Assembly: GCA_018398805.1 (NCBI GenBank)
Contig: JAGFBZ010000849.1
Location: 1,054,001-1,118,000, forward strand
DNA: 64,000 bases
Direction: 5' to 3'
From: Hirundichthys speculiger
Taxonomy: Eukaryota > Chordata > Actinopteri > Beloniformes > Exocoetidae
Below the pieces are notes generated by a model, which was given only the letters and a program-made list of their open reading frames with translations, had not been told where the DNA came from and did not search any database. A program made the translations under genes and the position numbers. Position 1 is the stretch's first letter. Each line of letters begins with the position of its first letter. Shown in pieces: positions 36,492 through 49,100 of this stretch.

Positions 36492-37847
36492 TTAAGACTG
36501 CTTGACCTTGTTCTTTTCCTGATCATTGATGTGCTGCTCCTCTCTGCTGTCCTCACGCTCCGGCCGGTCATCACTCTGCCGGGCAATGAGCAGTCGGCAG
36601 GTGAGGAGAATACCAAAGACGAGGGCGTGAGCGTACCGTTTCAGGGGGTCTCCTACTAGCTGGTGGAAGAACAGGACAGCCAGCATGACCAGCAGCAGCA
36701 AAAAGTTGGCCACATCCTTCGGTCGGCCCGGCACCAGGGTTAGAACCACTCCACAGCCCACTTCCAGAGAGCCAATGATCTTACGAAGAAGCACCGAGCT
36801 GATCCCAATCTTCTTCAGACCTGGCAATGCCTTGGCGTAACTCTTGTACGCCCTTTTCTGGGAAAAATAAAAATACAGATATGGTTAGAAAACTTTTTAC
36901 AACCAATACAAACTCTCAGGAATGAGAGTTCACCGTTTATAGGATGCAGTTGATTTCACGCTATGGCATCACTATGGTTTCACAAATAATCTTCATCCTA
37001 TTGTTCTTTGGGTCAATACATCATACATATACAATTAAAACCATGTAATATCATATAAACGTATTGGTTTGATTTTTTTTTTTTTGCACAATTGATGCGT
37101 ACAAGCATCCCATCGTGCAGCACAGAGGACGCTTCAACATCAGCACCGCAGGTGAATCTCGCAGAAATTGCTCGAATTCGCCGCCATTGCTCCTCAGCTG
37201 CGAACTTGTGCTCCGTATAAAACAAGAAGCTAAGCAGTCCAGAGCACATTTAATAGGAGATAAAGAGCAAGTTAACACGTTGAGATAAACGGAATACGCT
37301 TAAAAAGACGTGTGCATATTTGAATTGGAGCCTGTTATAATAATAGTGAATTCACCCCACCATTTTCATCTTCCACTAGCTAATGGCAGACACATTTCGG
37401 GTTGTTTTAGACATGCATGTATACTAATTAAAGGATGCAGCCTGTGTTAATACTCTCATATTTTCAGGTTTCGCTTACAAATCACCGTCCAGGCGTGTGT
37501 GTTAACTATGTGATTACAGCAGGTCTAAACGCATATATGATTCTCCTCAGGGGAAACAGTGCTTCTTCATTCTAGAAAGACCACATTTTCCGTTTCTTTT
37601 GCTATTTAGGTCAGCGTCTCCACACATCATGTGACCCTGTAAGGTCTGCAGTCAACCCAGAGTAGAACAATGGCCTTTACCCCGACAGATGCGGTCGCTC
37701 CACGGGGAAGATTTAACACCAACTCACCATCTCACTGTAGGCATCTTTGCTTAGTCTCGGGGTGAGCTTAATGGTCCCCATAAACACGAAAAATAAACCC
37801 AGGGCAAAAGAGAGGGCCACAATAGTTACTGTCCTTGGTGAGGCCAT
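36492..37847 (-). CDS. tmem35a: TMEM35A / NACHO, nicotinic acetylcholine receptor chaperone
   Basis: TMEM35A is an ER four-pass membrane protein needed for assembly of neuronal nicotinic receptors, notably alpha-7. The two coding exons are 37847-37728 (40 codons, phase 0) and 36857-36492 (stop TAA). Donor ATG|gtgagt and acceptor ttcccag|A are canonical. The 161-residue product starts [20 protein letters not shown], essentially the human N-terminus (human 167 residues). Exon 2 keeps [20 protein letters not shown] and [20 protein letters not shown]. Hydrophobic segments lie at about 6-25, 61-83, 92-108 and 115-132. The short C-terminal tail is charged and diverges from human, as expected for the cytosolic end. 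The gene lies 2.2 kb upstream of cenpi on the same strand, as in human. The reading frame is intact and the call is secure. Confidence 0.97.
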
Positions 37848-40505
37848 CTTTCGCGTTCACCACCTACCACGCAGCCGAGGCGCTTCCCACTGAAGTGAAT
37901 GAAAGTCGGGCTGCTTCCCGGTGAGGATGCGTCAGGGGGATGGGCTTCTGGATGAGAAACAAAAATGGCGTCCCGGTCCCCTTCTGTGCCGCATCCTGGA
38001 GCGAGGGGGCATCGTTCTCCTAGCACGGTTCTTACAGTTTCACTTTAGGGTCGGTCGGCACCAATTCTATAAAAATAGCAGTATATACTTTTATCCTGCT
38101 AACGAATGGAAATGTTTTGTTCTGTCTTAAAAAGGAAGGGGGAGACTGTTGGGGTTGCTAAGCAACCAGCAAACACACCATCAAGTGGCTGCAGCGACAG
38201 AATGACGTCTCTGCGTCTCAAAATCACAAAATACGCGAGTACCATCATATTTGTATTTATTAAAGACATTACATGTGAAATATTAAGCAGAGCGTTTTCT
38301 GTAGACAGATATTTATTTATGTGTTTATTTATTTATTTTAACTGATCCACATTAGTTTGAATATTTTTATTTATGTCCCCAGAAAGAAAGACAAAAAATG
38401 CACAGATACACAGCAGCAATTTTTAAGCTTGGTCAAGTTTTTTGTTTTTTTTGCCTTCCCCATTAAATACCCCCCCCCCACCCCCCACTCCAAAAAATAC
38501 ATTAAAAACCGTTGATCATTATGAGGCCTTTGCAGAGTTTGGTGTTGTTTATGCATTTAAACTTTACTATGAATATGAATGGCTGTGTTTGATAAGCTAC
38601 AGAGAAGCTGCTTAGAATGCAGTTGTTTTAAATAGGCTTTATTTCGTAATAATGAATTTTAAATGTAGAGATACCATCATTCAGTCAACTGGGAACATTG
38701 TGTAAATACAATGATGCAGTCGTTGAGGGAGGTTGGAGTTTATTGTTTATTCACAAGTTTCTGTTAAGTTCTCTAACATGAGCTTATAATTCTTGTCAAT
38801 TTAACCTTAGTCAGTTCCACAGACTGACATCACTTGAATATTTTGTGTTTGCTCGGGAACTAACACAGACGTATTAATTTGAATCTGATTACTGGAGCAG
38901 AGAGACATCTAAAAAATCTGAAGAACGTGAAGAATGTGAGCATATAAACATGGACCAAGATCTATGGCCACTTGTATTTGTGCAAGTTCTTTTTCAGGAT
39001 CTAGCAAGCTTCGGGTCTTTTCTCAACAGGACATAACCAAAAAATCTCCTAGAGAAGGAACCTCTTCAGTATCCTAATGCCTGAAACACTTTTAGAGCAG
39101 CACCTCTAAATTTTGAGAACTCTTCTTATTTTTTAGCTTCTCCCCCAACCAGTCCAATCACCCAACAGAGAAACCTGCCGATCAGCTCCAACCACTCAAT
39201 TTTACATCCACTCATGAAAAAGATGCACATGAAATTCAGACGCATTAACTGTGTTACCAAACTGGACGCTCTTCAACTAGGACCAGACAAGATGAAACTT
39301 GGATGAATGGATAGATGAATCTTTTCTTTTTCATTTTTCCTCCTATATATGTATAGTTTTTCCACATAGATTTCATTGCACCTACACAATCCCTACTTGA
39401 ACTACTTGAACTTGTCTATCTGTTAATGTATATATTTTTTTTTACATATTTGAATATTGTGTATGAAAAGAAATTCATGAAATCAGAAATACGTGAATCA
39501 TAAAAGTCACTAGTGAATACCTCCATATGCTGAGAGACCTTTGCAATCCTTTGCTGTTGTCATGTGAACATACACACACCATGAAATTATAGACACAAAA
39601 TGTTTATTATTTATACACAAATCTCAAATCTGTCCATAGATTCAGCAATGTGACAAAAGTTTTCCAGAGCTCTGCTCAGTGCTGGAAAATGTTCATATCA
39701 TTAAAAAAAAAAAGCATACATTTTAAAAACCGTGTTCCCCCTCTATCAAAAGAGCAAATATACAAACAATATCCTGTTTAACATTTTGGCCAAGTACACA
39801 TGTTCTTTACAGAAGATATGGTATTCACTTGGAAAAAGATTCAGCGATTAAAAAAAAAAAAAGTCATTTTTTTAAAAATAAAATCTAGGTTTTTCAAAAT
39901 TAACAGAGTAAGGTTTTCTGATTTTATTTTATTTTTTCTTTGTTTTTCATCAATAAACAAGATATCTTTCATGGGGAAAAATGCTCCATCTTTCTGAATT
40001 TACTAAATCAATTTTCTTTTCAGTTTTTCTGCATTAATAAGCTCTTCTTTAAAAATGAAAAATAACATAAATTCATAAAGTTTTTTTTTTTTTTAATTAA
40101 CATGATACATGAAAAAAAGGCAGCTTGGTAAATAGTTAATGAGCGGTGTCTAGTTATTGTCACAAAATCTTCTGTTCTGTCAGTAATGGACCCTTTATTA
40201 TCTCTTAGGCTTAGAAAAACAGACCTGATTTTTTTTTTATTATTGTTATTAAAAATTGTCCACTTAATTTAGAAAAACATATTTCTTATTCCTTTTCCAA
40301 GTGAATACAATATGTTTCCATACTATTTAGCTTATATACTTTTCATTTAAGTTATTAGTGTTATATTTTTTATTAAATCACAGTTATTAAGACCCTCCCT
40401 TCAACACACAATGGAATTGCAGGTTTTTCTCCAAAGGCTCAGGGATCAGGTGGTTGATATATTGCATAGTCAGTAATATAGAAATAGCTTTTTTTCCCTT
40501 TTTTC
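37848..40505. other. tmem35a upstream region and arl13a 3' flank; no trmt2b exons seen
   Basis: The first 320 bases are moderately GC-rich with a YY1-like AAAATGGCGTC (37962-37972) and a perfect RFX-type X-box palindrome at 38154-38166. From about 38300 the DNA is very AT-rich with C and T homopolymers (about 38469). A minus-strand AATAAA near 39603 could be a distal poly(A) site for arl13a. No methyltransferase exon was recognised, although TRMT2B occupies this interval in human. Confidence 0.5.
38154..38166. promoter_or_regulatory. X-box-like palindrome GTTGCTAAGCAAC
   Basis: The sequence matches the RFX-family X-box (GTTRCC N0-2 GGYAAC type) as an almost perfect palindrome with a single central base. 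RFX factors drive ciliary genes. It sits about 310 bp upstream of the tmem35a start codon and 2.4 kb past the arl13a stop, so its target is uncertain. Confidence 0.5.
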
Positions 40506-40511
40506 TTTATT
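40506..40511 (-). terminator. Proximal arl13a polyadenylation signal AATAAA
   Basis: TTTATT on the plus strand lies 82 bases past the arl13a stop codon. It is the nearest canonical signal in the sense of the gene. Confidence 0.5.
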
Positions 40512-40592
40512 TTAAAGAGATGCAGTGTTGCATACTACTGTTTTGGACCACATCCTCACACTCAGGTGGCAGGACACAACCAGGGTTCACTC

Positions 40593-43500
40593 TCACTGCC
40601 CCTGATCCTGACGTTCCTTCAGAGCCAGTATTGCTTTTCGGTAAAGATCTATCAGGAGACAGGGTCATCTCTTTAAATCAAAGTTGTAATTTCATCATGT
40701 CTGAGTCCAAAGTGTTACTGTATTTGACTGGTGGATGGAAGAAGTGGATGAGGCTCACCAATCGTCGCAGAGAGGTCCACGGGCTGTGAGTAATCTTCAG
40801 TTGTCCCCTCTGTGTTGATCTTGTTTGTTCTTTTTACTTTCACAACTTTCTTCTTCTTTCTCCTTTCTCCCTTAACTAGACATAAAATAAAACAATAAAT
40901 AGAGTTGAATTTTTAAACAGCCAACAACAACAAAATGTTGCCCGTTAGCAGCTGATGACAACCTTTCAGTGGCATCTCATCATTCTCCAGTGATTCTTGC
41001 ACAGCCGGTGTCTCCTCTTTCAGCTTTGTCTTGGGTTTCAACTTGCTTTTCTTTGGAGGGATCAGGGCACTGCTGGCTTTGTCTCTGTGGCTAGAGTGTT
41101 CTTGCTCTCCTTCATTACCTTCCACTTCCTCTTCTTCCTCTTCACGAGCTTCCTTTTCATCTTTTTCACCTTCTTTGACCTTAACTGACTTCTTCTTCTT
41201 CTTTGTCTTCATCTTCTTTTCCAGTGTGGCCTCCTGAGAAAAAAAAAGGCTTGCAATTATATTTGTGCTCATGGTCTGTCACAGAGAACTTGATCAAGAT
41301 GGCAAAAATATATAGTTATAACATAAGAAGGACACAGAAGATGCACCTTTGGTTATAGGCTGATATGTTTGACCTATCACAGTAAAGAGAGAACATATGA
41401 CAGTTTGAACAAGTGTCAACATGAGCTAAAAAAGTAAAATAATTTAAATTATACGTCAATACCAGGGCTTTGCTGCCTGTCTGATGTAAAAAAGGTTTTA
41501 TTATTGAAAATGGACCAAGTAAAAACTTAATTCATATACACTCACCGGCCACTTTATTAGGTACACCTGTTCAAGTGCTCGTTAACGCAAACTTCTAATC
41601 AGCCAATCACATGGCAGCAACTGAATGCATTTAGGTTTGTAGACATGGTCAAGACGATCTGCTGCAGTTCAAACCAGCACCAGAATGGGGAAGAAAGGTG
41701 ATTTAAGTGACTTTGAATGTGGCATGGTTGTTGATGCCAGATGGGCTGGTCTGAGTGTTTCAGAAAACTGCTGATCTACTGGATTTTCACCCACAACCAT
41801 CTCTAGGGTTTACAGAGAATGGTCTGAAAAAGAGAAAATATCCAGTGAGCAGCAGCCCTGTGGGTGTAAATGCCTTGTTGATGCCAGAGGTCAGAGGAGA
41901 ATGGCCAGACTGGTTCCAGCTGATAGAAAGGCAGCTGTAATTCAAATAACCACTCGTTACAACTGAGGGATGCAGAAGAGCATCTCTGAACGCACAACAC
42001 GTTGAACTTTGAGGTGGATGGGCCACAGCAGATTGGAAGATTGGAAAAACATTGCCTGGTCTGATGAGTCTGGATTTCTGCTGCAACATTTGGATGGTAG
42101 GGTCAGAATTTGATGTCAACAACATGAAAGCATGGATCCCTCCTGCCTTGTATCAACAGTTCAGGCTGCTGGTGGTGGTGTAATGGTGTGGGGGATATTT
42201 TCCTGGCACACTTTGGGTCCGTTAGTACCAATTGAGCATTGTGTCAACGCCACAGCCTACCTGAGTATTATTGCTGACCATGTCCATCCCTTGATGACCA
42301 CAGTGTACCCATCTTGTCATGGCTACTTCCAGCAGGATAACGTGCCATGTCATAAAGCACCAATCATCTCAGACTGGTTTCTTGAACATGACAATGAGTT
42401 CACTGTACTCAAATGGCCTCCACAGTCACCAGATCTCAATTCAATAGAGCACCTTTGGGATGTGGTGGAACAGGAGATTTGCATCATGGACGTGCAGCCG
42501 ACAAATCTGCAGCAACTGCGTGATGCCTTCATGTCAATATGAACCAAACTCCATGAGGAATGTTTCCAGTACCTTGTTGAATTTATGCCACAAAGGATTA
42601 AGGCAGTTCTGAAGGCAAAAGGGGGTCCAACCCGGTACTAGCAAGATGGACCTAATAAAGAGGCCGGTGAGTGTATGTCCATTGATTATTAGACTAAGAA
42701 GGTGAATATAGTGTTAATCTACAAGTACTTAACTGATTTGTTGTTTGGACCCACAGGGTCAATATCACCTGCTTTCAGCTTCTCAGGTTTTAAGTAGTTT
42801 ATGGCATTATTAGTTTAACATGACTGAAAACTAACATTTTTGATGTATGATATAACTACCAACTTTAATGTAAAAAAATTCTCCTTTTATATTTCTGTCT
42901 AACAGTAAGAATGTTTTACTCCCAAAAACTTTGTTTCAAGCTTAGAAATCTAGTATCAGTTGAGTGTGTCACAATGGAGTACTGACTGCAGTGGTGCGCA
43001 AACTGTGGTATGCGTACCACCACTGGTACGCGAGCACTCTCTGGGGGTATGCGGGGGAACGTCATGACTTTCCACATTTTCATTTTAAAAAATCAGAAAC
43101 ATACAATGCATTATAAATACTTTTCAAACAAAATGTGTAGCTTAGATAATTAAAACTGTCTTATAAAAGTATTTGTTGCATATTCAGTTGCAGTGCAGAT
43201 GTAACAACTTTTTAGTGTGTTTATTTAGTTCTTTATGAGAGTATGAGTATGTGAGAATTGTTGGACAGAGCTTGTAAATGTCTGATTCAGTAAAAAGCAA
43301 CAATTCAGGCAACAATAAATAACCACAATAAGGAATAAACATCTCTGTGTGTTTAAAGCTAATTGAAGAAGGCATATATGGCTATATTTTAAAATTGGTC
43401 ATCATAGTGGTACTCAGAGAGCTGAACAGTTTCTCAGGTGGTACGCAGTATTAAAAGTTTGAGAACCACTGGAGTACAGTTCAATATAATTGCAACGTGT

Positions 43501-46044
43501 TAATCAAAAATGCACATTAATATCTTTGTGGCGGTGAAAGAGTCTAGAACAGAGCTGTAAACTGCATTTCATTTCTCTCATTTTAAAAATGTGTTGCTGA
43601 CCTTTTGCAACATGTTCCGAATGGGTTGGAGTTTTCCCTCTCCCTTCGCCTTTTTCTCCTTCTCTTTGGGCCGACGAACCTGACGCAGATCTGACTTGCT
43701 GGATCGTAATCTGAGGTGAGAGAATATTTGACATAGTCGCTGAGTTCATGTCTCAAATCAGCTCATTTGTCAAGTTAAAGATGTTGCTGTGCTGTGTAAT
43801 ATTTGAGGCAGGCCTCTACTCAATATGAAAGCCTCTCTTACCGTTCGACTTTGGCTTTTCTGCGCACTTTCTCAGCTTTTCCATTCCTCTCCTTTTCTCT
43901 TGGCTCCAGAGGTCTCTTGATGTCTTGAGCTACACGGGCACATAGCTCTGGATAATCCAGGCAAACGGCACGAAGCAGCCAGCGAAGGCCCCGCAGAGTC
44001 TTTCTGTCTGACCAGCGGCGCAGGTCCATTAAGGCTGAACAAGGCTCCTGGGAAATGAAAAAGAGCCTGTTTCTCTGCTTGTCTGAGATGTCTGTCTGCT
44101 GGCATCTCTTTGATGCTGTTACTTATTTTTCAATATCTACACACAGATTTTGTCTGATGAGGAATATTAGGCAATACTCACTATATGGCACAGAGAGCGG
44201 CTTTGGTTGACCAGCCTCTCAAGAGACAGAACCTCAATCAGTTCACTTCCCAGCAAAGCGTTCATTTTATCCTGTTTGTTTGCCAACCTGAAAGCAAATC
44301 AGAGCTGTATTGTGAGTATTTTCTCACCATGTCCGCTCATCCACCACTAGAGTGCACTGTTTGCACTGCACATGTCGTTAGACTACATTTAAGATTCTGG
44401 CAAAAAAAAAAAATAGAGTTATTACACTAATATGGGCTTTCCTGCCACCCTCGTCTGCTTCAGAAAGTCCGTAAGAACCTCCTTGACCTCCCTCATCCTC
44501 TGTCTGTCACTGGAGTCCACCACAAAGATGATGCCATGGGCTTCTCCACTGAGCTGCCTCCAGGCCTTCCCGCGACTCCGCTGATCCTCCCACATCCAAC
44601 AGTGTGACCAGATAGTTCTCAACTCTCAACTCGTTTCTAATGCAGGCATGGGTGGGTCCTGCGTCTGCACCATGGGGCACTGCAGCAGGGAAACACATAA
44701 AGATTACTTGTTGAATTTCAGCTTTGAACACTTAACTTGTTAAGTCACTGAGACTTTACCTCTTAACATGCCTCTGATGGAGGAGGTCTTTCCTGCTTTG
44801 TCAATACCAACAACAAGAACGGTCACCTTCCTGCAGACAAGTACATATGTCATTAAATGTGAACTAAAGTAATTCTGCTTATCTTTAATTCACGGTTATA
44901 TATGTTTAAGGGAGACGTATTATGACCTTTTTTTACAAGCTGACACAGTGTCCTGATGTCTGTGACATATCTTGATCAAAATACTACAGAGATACTGTGG
45001 ATAAAGCTCCCTCTCCCTGTGGTTGATTTCTTATAAGCTTTGTTCTCGGAATTTGGCTTAAAGTGGAACGAGGCACTTTTATTCATGATAATTAAAAAAA
45101 AATTTTGTTTCAGTTTAATTTCAGAGTGTTTGCTTATTTTTAGGAAGCGTTGTCTAGCTGCCAGGTCTTCCATCTCTATCATCAGCAAGAACCAGTCAAA
45201 GTAACTTTGGACTTCCACGTCTCTTGCAACAACTTGCTTTTATTGCTATGTCGCACATCAGCAACGATGACACCGGCGCACAGATTTACTGAGGACGTCA
45301 TGGCAGAGGTGATTCAGAGACTCAAGAAGGTAATGAGAGATCAACTAGGATGTTGGACAGTGTGGTAAAACCCTCTGAACCTCCATATACACCTCCTATA
45401 TGGGACCTTCTGAGCTAAAAAAAAAAAAAAAAAAAAATTTTGTGTATAGATTATAGTGGATTATAAACAAAATATTAACTTTTCAGCTTTGCAACTAGAA
45501 GGTAGACATCTGACATCATTCCAGGTTAAGACTCTTGAGGCAAATAGAACATACTGTTAACTCCACTCCTCTTCCTCTCTTCTGAAGAGAGTAAAATCAG
45601 CGAAACAGCTTTGCCCTACCCACTTCAGATGAACAGCAAATGCAGCATCATGTGAAGCTGAAGGGAAATGAAGGTGGTGAGGCTTGATAATTCAACTCTG
45701 ACATGGGCCAGTGATATCACAGAACCCTTCAAATCTGAGCAGTTCACCTGCATGACAAATGTTCAGACCTGGACTACCCCAAACATGATGACAGGGCTGT
45801 GTTATGTTGTAGATTTGGAGTTGGTTGTAAATTTAAAGACCCACATAAATGCTGTCAAACTCAGGAAATAATTTATTTATTTTTTTCATCATGTATCCTC
45901 TTTAAGCAGTAGATTGTGAACAATATTTAACATGTGATAGCTTGTTAATTTCTTTTTAAGAGTTTGAAATATTTTGCATTTGTACCTGATTGGCTCCTGT
46001 ATTTTGGAGACCCAGGTGAAGCAGTTGGTTATCAGGTTGAACAT
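40593..46044 (-). CDS. arl13a: ARL13-type ciliary small GTPase (Arl13a), 9 exons, exon 3 frame broken
   Basis: ARL13 proteins are ARF-family GTPases of the ciliary membrane. Exons in gene order: 46044-45986, 44830-44760, 44679-44426, 44287-44182, 44047-43842, 43710-43602, 41233-40963, 40875-40759, 40648-40593 (about 415 codons). GTPase boxes: P-loop GIDKAGKT (residues 28-35), switch-II DVGG (72-75), LANKQD near 130 and EPCSA. The N-terminus [14 protein letters not shown] has one cysteine where ARL13B has the palmitoylated pair. After the G domain come [18 protein letters not shown] and a long Lys/Glu-rich region (exons 6-8), ending [18 protein letters not shown]. Exon 3 is 254 nt but flanking phases require 253, and the protein changes frame just after DVGG. 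The symbol 13a and not 13b follows synteny with xkrx and tmem35a. Family identity is very secure. Confidence 0.9.
41539..42673 (+). mobile_element. Full-length Tc1-like transposon in arl13a intron 6
   Basis: The ends CACTCACCGGCCACTTTATT and (complement) CACTCACCGGCCTCTTTATT are inverted repeats flanked by TA on both sides, giving a 1135-bp element. The plus strand carries a degraded DD34E transposase. The clearest part, 42132-42542, includes [22 protein letters not shown] with the second catalytic Asp, and [15 protein letters not shown] with the catalytic Glu. Upstream parts are split by frameshifts and stops, and no full frame remains. This is a common teleost family and the copy is presumably immobile. 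It lies antisense to arl13a. Confidence 0.9.
42989..43471. mobile_element. hAT-type MITE (copy B), uninterrupted, in arl13a intron 6
   Basis: The element begins CAGTGGTGCGCAAAC and ends with the complement of CAGTGGTTCTCAAAC (483 bp). It is the reverse-oriented sister of copy A in cenpi intron 15 and serves as its uninterrupted reference. The flanks GAGTACTG (offset four bases) and GAGTACAG are similar, but a clean duplication is not visible. Confidence 0.85.
45265..45331 (+). other. Unassigned exon-like segment, antisense in arl13a intron 1
   Basis: The plus strand encodes [19 protein letters not shown] followed by KK, then a consensus-like donor AAGAAG|gtaatg. The peptide looks composed and not random, but I do not recognise the family and no partner exon was found. 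It may be a fragment of a retrocopy or transposon. The surrounding DNA is a dispersed repeat. Confidence 0.25.
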
Positions 46045-46126
46045 GTTTTCTTGAGGTGAACAAGGTGTGCACAGTGGCCACCATCTTTTCTGGAACTGGT
46101 ACCTGCAGACAGATGGTAAAATCTCA

Positions 46127-46128
<2 letters not shown>

Positions 46129-46173
<45 letters not shown>
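46129..46173. repeat. (TC)n(AC)n compound microsatellite in the arl13a promoter
   Basis: About 15 TC units are followed directly by about 7 AC units, starting 85 bases upstream of the arl13a ATG. Length variation is expected and could affect promoter spacing. A YY1-like AAGATGGTGGC (minus strand, near 46080) lies between it and the start codon. Confidence 0.9.
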
Positions 46174-49100
46174 TGGGCTGAGTAACTTGGGGTCCCACTC
46201 AGGTCCAACACAGTGCGTCTGTCTCATGTGGGCTTTGCAGGCATTTACAGATGGTCGGCTTTCCTGCGTGTCATGGGAACTATCAGTACCTTGTCTGAAC
46301 CTCGCATTACACACAGAGCAGAAGGTGTAGCTGAGATTGTCAGGCTATGTGCTAAAAAAAACACTGGCAAATCTAACAGTCATTTGTCCAGTGCATCTGT
46401 TCAGGCGCCGTAATCTGCTCAAGCTAGTTTAGAATGGCCCACTTTTTCAATGTTTATAAGATGACCCATATTTGTTTTAGCTCTAGTAGACACTGAGGTG
46501 CATCATCATTTGGTGTCTGCAGCAGAGTAAGCAATGATGACTAAAATCAAGTCAAAATGTCCACATAACAATAACACCAGCGGTTAGTGAGAGGTTTTGC
46601 CTTTGCTGGTCAGTGTTTTATAAATGCACATGACTCATGCAAATTCACATTTTTAGTTATGTTAAAAAGTATGAATGTGACAGAAAGTTGATTATTAAGC
46701 AGAAAAAACACAGTGTAAAAGTGTGAAACTGTTGCGGTGCATCAAAATCCCATTTATGACTAGTGAAAAGCTTGCATGTGTAAACAGTAAACTATTTGCA
46801 TGCCAACAGGTTACTACTTTGTAATATTACTAAAAGAACTGTTCAAAAATAGCTTTAAAAAAATCTGAACTGGATTGCATGCAAGTATAAATTAACACTG
46901 ACAATGAGCAATCATAAGAGAAAAGTGAGAAAATACATATAATTTGAGCTCTGCAGGTGCTAAACTACTATGATCTGATTCATCTAAATGAGCACATTAT
47001 AGAAAAAAAAACACAGAATGTAAAAATTCAACAGATTATTCAAGGAATACTTACAGAAGTAAATCTATCTCCATGCATTTGTTTGGATGCTCGTCCCTAC
47101 TATCATCCTGCACCCACCTGCTGCAAAACGAACTAATCAGGCTCACATTAAGCCTTTAGTCACCCCATGTGGGAGGTACATCCTGGGAAATGGTGGATCG
47201 CCTTGCCAACCAATCCTGGACTTCTCTGGGCAAACCGCTAATCTAATTGGATGTGGTGGGCCTTCTTACGACTTGACCAAACTAAGGTGCATAAATCTGT
47301 CCAGGAAACCTTAATGTGTTGCATGGTGTGACATGGTGCGATCTCCTTTTCCTGGTGAAGTCAGAAAGTTTCAGCTTTCGTGCAGTCAGGCTGTGAAGCT
47401 CCAGTCTTTCTGAGAGGTGATGACATGATGCTGACCAGTGTCCGGCTGCACTCACTGACTGTATGAGCATTACAGACGTGGTTAATGGCCTGTATTTTCT
47501 TCTAGGTTACACTGTGTGATTATATAGTAAGACTGATAAAATCACAAGCAACATTGTTTCATACAATGGCAGAATTCAAGAATGGGTGTGTTGCATATAC
47601 ACGTTTATTAGGCTGTTCATGTCATTTTATGCCATTTGTACTATTTATACCGGAACCATTTACATTCTTCTTTCCTTTTGACCAACAATCAATGGAAAAA
47701 TGACAATTACACATTTAAAGGAGGCGATAATGTTTTAATATACTTTTATAAACTAGTAAAATAAAATAAATTCTTTTATAAGGTGATATCATCTCCAGTC
47801 ATTCATCATGGAAAAATTTGACTTTCATTTATTTATTCAGATTGATTTTTTTGTGAGGCAGAATGATTTTACAGTATACATGCTTCATTTAAAAAAAGAT
47901 AGAGAAAGAGTTTTGATTTGCATCAACAAGAGAATAATACCAATCAAACGTGGATTAAATTAAAGCAAACTAGCTTCCCAAAGTCTTGACTTCAGTCACA
48001 TCTAGAATTTGTGGGCTGTTATTAATGGGATCCATGACAGGATACCAACAAATTAAACCAAAGAATATCTCACTGGAATTCAGCACCAAGCTTGTTGAAT
48101 GATATCCAAAAGTATTGTTGCAACATGCTGATGTTCATTAATAGGGCTGCGTCATTTAAACTCATGGGAAAGAAAGTACCTTAGGGTGAAGTTTTTGACA
48201 CACCCGCTTCTGTGTTTTGGTTTAGTTATGGTTGATAAATAATGACACAGTGCAATGTGTTATGTATTGATGCTTTTCTGAGGTTGTATTTACCTAATCT
48301 GTCAAGGAGGAGATTTTTTTTTTAATGTCTTGATGCCTACAATTTTAGGATTTAAAGACAGTGTAGTTTTTTTTTGTCTTTTTTTTTGTTACACAGTTTT
48401 TTTTTCTGTTGAAGTTATTTGTTGTGCAGTCTTTCTGCACCTGAAAAGAACCACTCAGAGGAATCATTAAAGCCAAATATTATCATGATATTTAAATCCA
48501 TTATAAGAGCATATAAACATCTGAGTCGGGGCTGCATCATCGGCCTGAGCAGTTCGTCATTTCAGCATTAACAAAGGATTAACCTGCCATACTGTATTAC
48601 ATAATACTATGATACAATAATAAAGCCGTGTATTCAGCATCAGCCACTAGATGGTGTCAGATGGATCTCCAGGGTGAGTGTGTGCTGTGCATCATACACT
48701 CTCTGACAACTGTATGTTACTGTGTTGAAGTTCTTAATGCTAACTGATCACTCCTTTCTGGACATGTGTGCCTGTTCAGTATCCATAATTAATAGTTAAT
48801 ATTATTGAATGTTTATGGAAGAAATCTGCAGAATATATAGAAATTGGATTACAGAGTTAAAGCTTCTCTAGCCATAATACATTTGGACTTCAGTCAAATC
48901 ATTATATTGTGACATCTTTCAGAGACTTGGAGTCGTGGTCTCAGGATTTATCTCATTATGTCATTAAACTCACATCCAATCAGGTACTGCGCTCATCTGC
49001 TGAGTAAACTCATCCTGGACACTGAACACAACTGTCAGCTGACACTGACGCACACACATATACACACAACCTATTCACTCCTGTTATCCATGTTGCAAAA

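Noticed and set aside
40454..40789. 111-codon plus-strand frame
   Set aside because: It is antisense to arl13a exons 8 and 9 and its peptide has no recognisable domain.
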